Source: a virus. From it: DNA of 35,781 nucleotides. Positions 29,531-35,781 of the stretch are shown here, piece by piece (positions within the stretch are counted from its first letter, which is position 1; every line of letters starts with the position of its first letter). The translations under genes and the position numbers were made by a program. The stretch is taken from positions 1-35,781 of IMG/VR virus record IMGVR_UViG_3300045135_003334. One strand, written 5' to 3'. Under the pieces are notes generated by a model. That model saw only the letters and a program-made list of their open reading frames with translations. It did not search any database and was not told the origin of the DNA.

Positions 29531-30391
29531 ATGAAAAATTATTATGACGTCCTAGGTGTGTCCGAAGATGCCTCCAACGAACAGATAAAGAAAGCATTCA
29601 AAGAGATCGCAAAAAAAGAACATCCGGATAGAGGTGGAGACGAGGCAAAATTTAAAGAAGCGAACGAAGCCTATGACACTTTGAAAGATTCGCAAAAAAG
29701 ACACGACTATGACACCATGCGAAAGTTTGGTGGTTCAATGCCGGGAGGCGGACAACATCCGTTCTTCAACGAAGACATATTTGGAGATTTCTTTTCAGGC
29801 TTTGGTAACGGTGACACTGATTTCAAATTCAATTTCACACAAGGTCCTGGACGTGCCCGTACATTCCGTACTCAGAGACGAGGCAATAGGAATGTTCAAG
29901 TAAGAATGGCTCTAAGTATTAAAGAAGTCATGACTCAAAACGAGAAGACTATCAATTACAAACTACCTAGTGGCAGAGATGAATTTGCCACTGTCAAAAT
30001 ACCTGCGGGTGTACAGCACGGTGTCACCTTCAAATTTGAAGGCATGGGAGATGATGCTATAAAGAATGTGCCACGTGGAGATCTGTTGGTAGTGATGAGT
30101 GTGTTGGACTCCGACGGGTACACACGAAAGGGGAACGACCTTTACACAGATAAAACCATAGACTGTTTCCAAGCAATACGTGGACATGAATTTAATCTCA
30201 AGACCCTGGAAGATAAAATAATTAAAGTTAAAGTGCCAGCAGGCACACAACCTAACACTGTATTGCAAGTGAAGGGACAGGGAATGCCAGTGCATAAAAC
30301 AATCGGTATTAGAGGCAACCTATATGTAAAAGTGCATGTGCTTATACCACAATTAAGTGCCTCTGATTTGAAAAAAATTAAAGATTTATGA
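29531..30391 (+). CDS. dnaJ: DnaJ/CbpA-type Hsp40 co-chaperone
   Basis: This 286-residue protein begins with a J domain (residues 1-65: 'MKNYYDVLGVSEDASNEQIK', HPD at 31-33), which stimulates host DnaK. A glycine/phenylalanine-rich linker (about 70-105: 'FGGSMPGGGQHPFFNEDIFG') and two C-terminal client-binding domains follow ('INYKLPSGRDEFATVKIPAG', 'RGDLLVVM', 'KIIKVKVPAGTQPNTVLQVK'). The cysteine-rich zinc domain is missing, so it is closer to CbpA than to DnaJ. It is the first gene of an operon reading into deformylase and ClpA. The likely job is to direct host DnaK to phage proteins. Confidence 0.92.
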   Translation: MKNYYDVLGVSEDASNEQIKKAFKEIAKKEHPDRGGDEAKFKEANEAYDTLKDSQKRHDYDTMRKFGGSMPGGGQHPFFNEDIFGDFFSGFGNGDTDFKFNFTQGPGRARTFRTQRRGNRNVQVRMALSIKEVMTQNEKTINYKLPSGRDEFATVKIPAGVQHGVTFKFEGMGDDAIKNVPRGDLLVVMSVLDSDGYTRKGNDLYTDKTIDCFQAIRGHEFNLKTLEDKIIKVKVPAGTQPNTVLQVKGQGMPVHKTIGIRGNLYVKVHVLIPQLSASDLKKIKDL

Positions 30392-30624
30392 GAACAAAAA
30401 AGAAATACATACACGTCAATCAACACGTAATACGTGCTAACAAGAAAAATGGCAACAACGATCCTGTAATCACTATCAAACAGGGTAGCAAGAACACCTA
30501 TTGTCATGAAGTTCAAATCAACGGACCAAGCAAGGTCATTTACGGAGGCAACGACAAACCATTGCTTTCTTGTGGTGCAAGGGTCGTAATCGAAACAGAA
30601 GCGGACATAGAGATAGTTAAATGA
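30388..30624 (+). CDS. hypothetical protein (78 aa)
   Basis: This is a small basic beta-rich protein (starts MRTKKKYIHVNQHVIRANKK; then 'DPVITIKQGSKNTYCHEVQI'). It overlaps dnaJ and the deformylase gene by four bases each (ATGA type), so it is part of the operon. No family is recognised. The repeated short strands suggest a small beta-barrel. Confidence 0.7.
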   Translation: MRTKKKYIHVNQHVIRANKKNGNNDPVITIKQGSKNTYCHEVQINGPSKVIYGGNDKPLLSCGARVVIETEADIEIVK

Positions 30625-31115
30625 TACAAGTATTCCAATATCCACACGAAACACTACTTCAGTCAAGCACAGAATGGACAAAAAATGACAGCATACAAGG
30701 TTATAATGATATCGAAAAATTTGAGGCGGATATGATAAAATCCATGTTGGATGAACGTGGAATGGGCCTCGCGGCCAACCAGATAGGCATTACCAAAAGA
30801 TTTTTTGCAATCGGGCACGAGTCATTTGACACATTTCAAAAACATGTTATAATTTGGAATCCACAGGTGATAAATTTTAGTGAAGAGAAAGTCATTGACG
30901 TGGAAGGATGTCTGAGTTTCAAGGATATCTTTGTAAAAGTTGAAAGACCAAAAGTAATTGAAGTAAAATATGAAACAACACAAGGCAAAACAAAATTCGC
31001 AAGACTCGATGGCATGGAGTCCAAGTGCTTCCAGCATGAACTGGATCACCTTGACGGTATTACATTTAATAAAAGAGTCTCTAAAATTAGATGGCAAATG
31101 GCAAACAAAGGATAA
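30621..31115 (+). CDS. def: peptide deformylase
   Basis: This 164-residue metalloenzyme removes the formyl group from new proteins. All three motifs are present: 'GMGLAANQIG' (residues 47-56), 'EGCLSF' with metal ligand C97, and 'QHELDHLDG' with H139, E140 and H143. Length is normal for bacterial deformylases. The gene is coupled to the 78-residue gene before it and lies 3 nt before clpA. Marine phages often carry deformylase genes, perhaps to process host photosystem or phage proteins; pairing with an unfoldase suggests a protein-quality role here. Confidence 0.94.
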   Translation: MIQVFQYPHETLLQSSTEWTKNDSIQGYNDIEKFEADMIKSMLDERGMGLAANQIGITKRFFAIGHESFDTFQKHVIIWNPQVINFSEEKVIDVEGCLSFKDIFVKVERPKVIEVKYETTQGKTKFARLDGMESKCFQHELDHLDGITFNKRVSKIRWQMANKG

Positions 31116-31118
31116 TAA

Positions 31119-33455
31119 ATGTTAGAAGCAAACGAAGGACTAGAAAACATATTTGAAAATGCAGTAAAAGAAGCAGAGAAGAGAAGGCACGAGTATGTGA
31201 CTATCGAGCATGTTTTGTTATCTCTGATTACTGACCAAAGTATAGGGACCATATTACACGATTTTAAAGTACAGGTGGGGGCATTGATAAAAGATGTTCA
31301 AGATTACTTAGACACCAAATGCAATGACATCATTGCAAAAGGCAAAGAGCCCATGACTCCACGTAAAACTGCAAGTTTAGAAAGGTTAATGAATAGGGCG
31401 TTTACACAGGCACTTTTCCAAGGCAGGCAGGATGTAAGTTCTGTAGATATTCTCATATCAATATTCGCTGAGAAGAAAAGTTATGCGGCATTCTTCTTGA
31501 AGAAGCATCAGGTCAACAAACAAGACTTGATGGATTTAGTTTCAACAGAAACAATACTAGATGAGGGGATGGCTGGACTGGGAGGACCTGAGCAGGGTGG
31601 ACCGGAACAGAGATTAAGACCAAATCAAGCAGATCGTATCTTAAAAAGTTATTGCGAGAATTTGAATCAAAAATATTTTGATAAAAAGATAGATCCTGTG
31701 ATAGGTCGAGATCAAGAGACAGATGATCTTAAACAAATTTTGGCAAGGAGAAACAAAAATAATGTCCTAATCGTAGGAGACCCTGGAGTAGGTAAAACAG
31801 CGGTAGTAGAAGGGTTGGCGAGAAGGATAGCCAAGAACAAAGGTGATATACCAGAGTATCTCAAAGATCACATAGTATGGAGCCTTGACGTCAACAGTTT
31901 GATTGCTGGAAGTAAATTTAGAGGTGACTTCGAAGAGAGATTAAAACTTGTAGTGAACGCTCTCGATCAAAAAGGCAAGTCAATATTATTCATAGACGAA
32001 GCACACATGATAGTGGGTGCAGGAGCCACGGGCCAGGGCAACAACATGGACATGGCAAACATGTTGAAACCAGCACTTTTGAAAGGTACAATCAAAGTTG
32101 TTGCTTCCACCACGTGGGAAGAATACAGGAAGTATTTTGAAAAGGACCGTGCTCTTATGAGGAGATTCCAGAGACTCCAAGTCGGGGAACCATCTAAGGA
32201 CACAGCAGTGAAAATCTTAAAAGGCGTGAAACAATACTACGAAACATTTCATAAGTGTAAAATAACAGACGAGGCTTGTGAGGACGCAGTAGACTATTCG
32301 ACTAAATTTATAGCAGATAAAAAACTACCGGACAAAGCGATAGACGTGATAGACGTGGCATGTGCAAGGCTAAGACTGAACGGCATCAAAGATGGTAAAA
32401 TTGATCATGACGAAATCATACATGAGATATCGGTAATGACAGGTATCAGCATAGAACAACTGTCTCAAAAACAGGCGAGCAATTTGAAAACCCTTGAAGA
32501 GAAAATGAAACTACAGGTATTTGGACAAGACAAGGCAATAAACACGATCACCGACAAGATATTGGTTGCTCGAGCAGGACTGAAAAGTTTAACTAAACCT
32601 GTGGGCTCGTTCCTTTTCTTAGGTCCTACAGGTTGCGGTAAGACCGAAACTGCTAAACAATTGGCAAAAACATTGGGAGTAGAACTGATTAGATTTGATA
32701 TGTCAGAGTATCAGGAAAAACATTCAATTGCTAAATTGATAGGTTCTCCTCCTGGCTACGTAGGCTACGAGGATTCTAACATGGGTGGAGGTATGTTTAT
32801 CAATGAGGTTGAAAAACATCCACACGCAGTTGTGTTGTTCGACGAGGTTGAAAAAGCACACAGAGACGTATCAAACATGTTATTGCAAGTGATGGATTAT
32901 GGTACAGTGACAGGCTCCAATGGGAAGAAAGCAGATTGTAGAAACATCACTTTGATAATGACATCTAATTTGGGTGCAGAAGAGAATGAAAGAAACAATA
33001 TAGGATTTGGAAAAAGCGAGAGAACAGGTGAGGATGATAAGGCACTTAAAAAATTCTTTCCGCCCGAGTTTAGGAACAGACTCGACGCTGTGATCAAGTT
33101 TGATAAACTTGCTAAAGAAACAATGCGTTCAATAGTTAAAAAATTCCTACAAGAACTTAACACAATGACAATAGAAAAAGATGTTGAGGTAAATGCAACA
33201 GATGACGCAATTGACTTTTTAATGACCAAAGGATTTGACGCTAAACTTGGTGCAAGGCCATTGCAGAGAGTTATAGACGACGAGATAAAGAAACCTCTAT
33301 CTAAAATGATGTTGTTTGGTGAACTAACTGCTGGAGGCATGGTTGAAGTTGGCGTGTCCACGGACATCGTACCTAAACTTACTGTAAAATTCAAAGCAGG
33401 AAAACCAAAGAAGATAGATGTAAAATCGGAAGTCTCTGATGAGAAAACATCATAA
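31119..33455 (+). CDS. clpA: ClpA-like AAA+ unfoldase
   Basis: This 778-residue protein has the Clp N domain (about 1-145) and two AAA+ modules: Walker A1 GDPGVGKT at 220-227 and Walker A2 GPTGCGKT at 502-509, with Walker B 'LFIDEAH' and 'VLFDEVEKAH'. The 282-residue spacing of the two sites matches E. coli ClpA (about 281) and leaves no room for the ClpB middle domain. 'NNIGFGKSE' (I628-G629-F630) sits where ClpA has its IGL loop, which docks on ClpP; this predicts use of host ClpP. No clpP or clpS is in the window. The start at 31119 is 3 nt after the deformylase stop. Confidence 0.9.
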   Translation: MLEANEGLENIFENAVKEAEKRRHEYVTIEHVLLSLITDQSIGTILHDFKVQVGALIKDVQDYLDTKCNDIIAKGKEPMTPRKTASLERLMNRAFTQALFQGRQDVSSVDILISIFAEKKSYAAFFLKKHQVNKQDLMDLVSTETILDEGMAGLGGPEQGGPEQRLRPNQADRILKSYCENLNQKYFDKKIDPVIGRDQETDDLKQILARRNKNNVLIVGDPGVGKTAVVEGLARRIAKNKGDIPEYLKDHIVWSLDVNSLIAGSKFRGDFEERLKLVVNALDQKGKSILFIDEAHMIVGAGATGQGNNMDMANMLKPALLKGTIKVVASTTWEEYRKYFEKDRALMRRFQRLQVGEPSKDTAVKILKGVKQYYETFHKCKITDEACEDAVDYSTKFIADKKLPDKAIDVIDVACARLRLNGIKDGKIDHDEIIHEISVMTGISIEQLSQKQASNLKTLEEKMKLQVFGQDKAINTITDKILVARAGLKSLTKPVGSFLFLGPTGCGKTETAKQLAKTLGVELIRFDMSEYQEKHSIAKLIGSPPGYVGYEDSNMGGGMFINEVEKHPHAVVLFDEVEKAHRDVSNMLLQVMDYGTVTGSNGKKADCRNITLIMTSNLGAEENERNNIGFGKSERTGEDDKALKKFFPPEFRNRLDAVIKFDKLAKETMRSIVKKFLQELNTMTIEKDVEVNATDDAIDFLMTKGFDAKLGARPLQRVIDDEIKKPLSKMMLFGELTAGGMVEVGVSTDIVPKLTVKFKAGKPKKIDVKSEVSDEKTS

Positions 33456-34080
33456 CAAGTTATACTACGGCAGGTTCCGTCACAAGACTGAATTCAAGAT
33501 GCCAGGAAGCCTCATGTTTTATCCAACAACAGATGAACACCTTGTGCGTATAAAAAAAGAATACCCGGATGCTCCTGACATGACACGACTTGCTGACTTT
33601 ATACTACAAAACAGAAGGCAAATAAAATTCCGTTTCCAGGACAGGAAGGCGATATTTTATACAGACCATAAGACATCTTTATCTCTGATTGATAATTTTT
33701 GGGAGTTCTGGACAGGATCTGAGACTGTTGATCCCAAGTTCGCAGGCCTTGGCAAGAACATGATAGGATGTCTTAGATTGCCACATGGCAAATTTGCATA
33801 TCAAATTTATCTTAAAAAAGACACACACAATATTCTTTCGTACGCCGAAATAGAAACACTGAGAAATTTTCTGGACTCAAACGCCGAAAACTGCCTAGTG
33901 ACAAATAGAGATGTTGTTGGATTATTACACAGTAAGCATCCATACTTCACAGGCGGTTATTTTTATGTTACCAGCGAGAAATTCCTAACTCCAATATACA
34001 TGATGGCACAGAAAGCCATTGAAAAAGTAATTAAATTTAGAAAGGTAAAAAATGGAAGCAATAAAAAAACTAAGGGATAA
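33439..34080 (+). CDS. hypothetical protein (213 aa)
   Basis: This basic 213-residue protein (starts MRKHHNKLYYGRFRHKTEFK) contains 'MPGSLMFYPTTDEHLVRIKK' and 'GCLRLPHGKFAYQIYLKKDT', and ends in a lysine-rich tail. It has no transmembrane helix and no motif I can name. The conserved-looking aromatic stretches (NFWEFWTGSETV; KHPYFTGGYFYV) suggest a folded protein. It overlaps clpA by 17 nt and the next gene by 29 nt, so it is part of the same transcription unit. Confidence 0.65.
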   Translation: MRKHHNKLYYGRFRHKTEFKMPGSLMFYPTTDEHLVRIKKEYPDAPDMTRLADFILQNRRQIKFRFQDRKAIFYTDHKTSLSLIDNFWEFWTGSETVDPKFAGLGKNMIGCLRLPHGKFAYQIYLKKDTHNILSYAEIETLRNFLDSNAENCLVTNRDVVGLLHSKHPYFTGGYFYVTSEKFLTPIYMMAQKAIEKVIKFRKVKNGSNKKTKG

Positions 34081-34348
34081 CAAGATATTCAATGATCAAA
34101 GCATTGTTGAAAGCATGATACAAAAGAACTGGATGGGCTCTCCGGTAATCAAAAGAAGTCTACTAAGGGTCCGACAAGTAAGCGAAGATCATTGTGTGTG
34201 CGAGGAACTAGGCGAATCTGATGGTAAAGCATACAAGATAAAATACATCAACATACTGACCGTAGATGGCCAAGAACCCAACGAACTCGCCGCTGTGTAC
34301 GGACTGGGTCCGAAAACAGCAAGATTCAAAAGAAAAAATACTGAATAA
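34052..34348 (+). CDS. hypothetical protein (98 aa)
   Basis: This small protein (starts MEAIKKLRDNKIFNDQSIVE) has a helical start and a beta-rich middle ('LLRVRQVSEDHCVCEELGES', 'KAYKIKYINILTVDGQEPNE'). It ends in the basic tail 'LGPKTARFKRKNTE'. No family is recognised. It overlaps the upstream gene by 29 nt. Its stop codon lies inside the late promoter of the next gene. Confidence 0.65.
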   Translation: MEAIKKLRDNKIFNDQSIVESMIQKNWMGSPVIKRSLLRVRQVSEDHCVCEELGESDGKAYKIKYINILTVDGQEPNELAAVYGLGPKTARFKRKNTE

Positions 34349-34351
34349 ATA
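34344..34351 (+). promoter_or_regulatory. T4-type late promoter (AATAAATA)
   Basis: AATAAATA, overlapping the stop of the gene before; the predicted +1 is 34357, the A of the next ATG. Confidence 0.75.
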
Positions 34352-34356
34352 TAACG

Positions 34357-34932
34357 ATGGCACAGAAAAGCACCACACTACTAGCGTCAAAATCGCACCT
34401 AGCAAACGTATCTGGAACAGATATCAGTTTCACTGCCACTGGTTCGGAGTACAAGATATCTTCGACAAGCACAAGTTTGTCTGGATTCAACGTGAGAGAT
34501 CTGATCACAGTCACAGGCACCACAAACAATAACAGCACATTCACTGTGAAGTCCGAAGTGTCTGCAAATGAACTTATCGTTGAAGAAGTGGTTACAACAG
34601 AAACAGCAGACGGGTCAACGACATACACATTAGATCACACAGGTTTTGTAAGTGACAAAGCAAAAGGTGATGGCTACTACCAACAACCAGATGGCGTACA
34701 CACAGTTGCGTATCAGGTCAATTCAACAATGACAGGATCAATCAAGATGCAGGGATCACTTGCCACAACGCCAACAGAAGATGATTGGTTTGACATAAGT
34801 GGTACAACATTCACGGCAGACCAAAGCACTTTGATCTCCACTGCCAACTTTACTGGGAACTTTGTTTGGATACGTGCAAAAGCCACGTCAGTCACGGCAG
34901 GAACTATAAGTTCTATTTTGAGCAACTCATAA
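34357..34932 (+). CDS. probable structural protein (191 aa)
   Basis: This threonine/serine-rich beta protein resembles the virion proteins at the other end of the window in composition. The N-terminal half has 'GTDISFTATGSEYKISSTST' and 'VRDLITVTGTTNNNSTFTVK'; the second half has 'QQPDGVHTVAYQVNSTMTGS' and 'IKMQGSLATTPTEDDWFDIS', a pattern I know from small marine phage structural proteins. A late promoter fits this. The exact place in the virion is unknown. Confidence 0.7.
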   Translation: MAQKSTTLLASKSHLANVSGTDISFTATGSEYKISSTSTSLSGFNVRDLITVTGTTNNNSTFTVKSEVSANELIVEEVVTTETADGSTTYTLDHTGFVSDKAKGDGYYQQPDGVHTVAYQVNSTMTGSIKMQGSLATTPTEDDWFDISGTTFTADQSTLISTANFTGNFVWIRAKATSVTAGTISSILSNS

Positions 34933-34971
34933 AAGTCGCACTACTACTAGATTCTAGCAAGATCAACTTGG

Positions 34972-34999
34972 TTGACATATACGTAATCTGTAGTACAAT
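34972..34999 (+). promoter_or_regulatory. sigma70 promoter placing +1 at the next start codon
   Basis: TTGACA (34972-34977), 16-nt spacer, TACAAT (34994-34999, one mismatch). The usual +1 is 35006, the A of the ATG of the small membrane protein. Confidence 0.75.
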
Positions 35000-35005
35000 A
35001 ATTAA

Positions 35006-35188
35006 ATGACAGATAATGAAATAGAAAATATACAAACAGTAGACGTAAAAGTCACAGCAGAATCAATAGATGCCCACGTGGAATGTCTCAGACAAAATGG
35101 TTACAAGGTTGAAAAACACACTACTTCGTGGACAAAATACATCCTAGCATTTTTATTCGGTGGATACATAATTGGGGTGCTTTTGTAA
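35006..35188 (+). CDS. small membrane protein (60 aa)
   Basis: The N-terminal 40 residues of this 60-residue protein are polar (MTDNEIENIQTVDVKVTAES), and a single C-terminal transmembrane helix (about 43-60, 'KYILAFLFGGYIIGVLL') ends at the stop, so it is a tail-anchored-like layout. It has its own sigma70 promoter, which predicts early or host-type expression. No family is recognised. Confidence 0.65.
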   Translation: MTDNEIENIQTVDVKVTAESIDAHVECLRQNGYKVEKHTTSWTKYILAFLFGGYIIGVLL

Positions 35189-35190
35189 AC

Positions 35191-35535
35191 ATGCAAAAAG
35201 ATATCTTCAAAGAAGATTACTTTGGTACTCTTATGTGCATTCTCATAGACACGTCACGTAAAATGCTACCTACGTTTATGCCAACAAAAGAATTACACAA
35301 AATACAGAACGACATGTGTAAGGCGGGAAGTTGGATAGACAACATGCCAATTGGAACCATAGTTCAGTCGGTTCCACAAGAATCAATTGTGAAATTACAA
35401 CAGGATGTGCTACCAAAATACAGGAAATTGGCGGCAAATTTGATAGATCATTTTATAAATGATTTTGAAGCACAAGGTGGAAACAGAAGAGAAATAACCG
35501 AAAAATTTGAAAGTATGTATAAATGGAAACAATAG
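35191..35535 (+). CDS. hypothetical protein (114 aa)
   Basis: The ATG at 35191, two bases after the stop of the membrane-protein gene, is preferred to an in-frame ATG at 35128 that lies inside that gene and would give an odd tryptophan/histidine-rich start. The product (starts MQKDIFKEDYFGTLMCILID) is mainly helical ('NLIDHFINDFEAQGGNRREI'). No family is recognised. It overlaps the next gene by 13 nt. Confidence 0.65.
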   Translation: MQKDIFKEDYFGTLMCILIDTSRKMLPTFMPTKELHKIQNDMCKAGSWIDNMPIGTIVQSVPQESIVKLQQDVLPKYRKLAANLIDHFINDFEAQGGNRREITEKFESMYKWKQ

Positions 35536-35717
35536 TTTTAACCTGTACAAACAACGACAGGACCAAAGAGGCAGAGGTTTTAGAAAGAAGTGACAAGTAC
35601 ATGAAAGTTCAAGTGCCAGGCACTCAGTTATTCATTGAGATGTTTAGGGATGATGTAAATATCCCATACACAGGAAGAACAGCAGGACTGGAGTTTGAAT
35701 GGGAACCGAAAAATTAA
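35523..35717 (+). CDS. hypothetical protein (64 aa)
   Basis: This small beta-rich protein (starts METIVLTCTNNDRTKEAEVL; then 'DKYMKVQVPGTQLFIEMFRD') overlaps both neighbours, so it is part of the operon from 35006. Its short strands fit a small SH3-like or OB-like barrel, which is only an impression. Confidence 0.6.
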   Translation: METIVLTCTNNDRTKEAEVLERSDKYMKVQVPGTQLFIEMFRDDVNIPYTGRTAGLEFEWEPKN

Positions 35718-35781
35718 AATTTAAATTAGAACTCTATGCAACAATGTGGGACAAACCGCCACATGTCGAAGTTTTTATACA
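35699..35781 (+). CDS. hypothetical protein, 3' end outside window
   Basis: An ATG at 35699 overlaps the end of the previous gene and stays open to the window edge (27 complete codons; starts MGTEKLKFKLELYATMWDKP). Too little is present to name it; the overlap fits the pattern of this operon. Confidence 0.5.
   Translation, partial: MGTEKLKFKLELYATMWDKPPHVEVFI

Noticed and set aside
1-35781. tRNA genes, CRISPR arrays and insertion sequences
   Set aside because: I looked for cloverleaf-like stretches, short direct repeats with spacers, and transposase or integrase motifs, and saw none; gaps between genes are too short for most of these.

Overview
This window reads as part of the genome of a marine, T4-like myovirus. 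The support is: a gp44-type sliding-clamp loader ATPase, a GroES-like co-chaperonin in the role of T4 gp31, many TATAAATA-type late promoters, a long run of tail-fibre/structural genes, a DUF1353 protein, a thermonuclease and several auxiliary metabolic genes of the sort seen in phages of marine picoplankton. A probable spanin pair with an outer-membrane lipoprotein points to a Gram-negative host. The host itself cannot be named from the sequence. I saw no tRNA, rRNA, CRISPR array or insertion sequence.

Layout. (1) 1-12954, plus strand: a structural block. It holds a fibre gene cut by the window edge, a lectin-like protein, then paralogous fibre proteins that share an N-terminal module and beta-rich repeats, a large protein with Ig-like (He_PIG-type) domains, and a small structural protein. 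(2) 12970-15861: small conserved-looking genes, including a 173-residue fragment resembling part of the DNA polymerase III alpha palm, a GroES-like protein, a zinc-ribbon-like protein and a ParB-like protein. (3) 15862-19395: rubrerythrin on its own consensus sigma70 promoter, then an operon of UV-damage endonuclease, DUF2061 membrane protein, clamp loader, an Fe(II)/2OG-oxygenase-like protein and a small unknown. (4) 19396-20960: a gap with minus-strand small ORFs, then two unknown genes behind a late promoter. (5) 20961-26244: an accessory island with genes on both strands: B12-binding radical SAM enzyme, NAD-dependent sugar epimerase, M15 endolysin, second oxygenase-like protein, a miniature DegT-type aminotransferase and a glycine-amidinotransferase-like enzyme. 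(6) 26275-29485: spanin-like pair, an acyl carrier protein lacking its serine, a third oxygenase-like protein, thermonuclease, DUF1353 protein and a holin-like protein. (7) 29496-34348: a proteostasis operon (DnaJ, small unknown, peptide deformylase, ClpA-like unfoldase) followed by unknowns. (8) 34344-35781: a structural protein and small unknowns, the last cut by the window edge.

How the genes work together. Lysis functions are scattered: endolysin at 23697, spanins at 26275/26741 and a holin candidate at 29132. Protein quality-control genes are unusually many (GroES-like, DnaJ, deformylase, ClpA-like). The aminotransferase/amidinotransferase pair, next to a sugar epimerase and a radical SAM enzyme, suggests that the phage makes a guanidino-modified sugar or related small molecule; this is inference.

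The most striking signal is regulatory. Where a promoter can be recognised, the predicted +1 falls either 0-4 nt from the start codon with no Shine-Dalgarno, or 16-20 nt upstream with a Shine-Dalgarno in all four cases. This holds for both sigma70-type and late promoters and on both strands, and suggests systematic leaderless transcription of a subset of genes.
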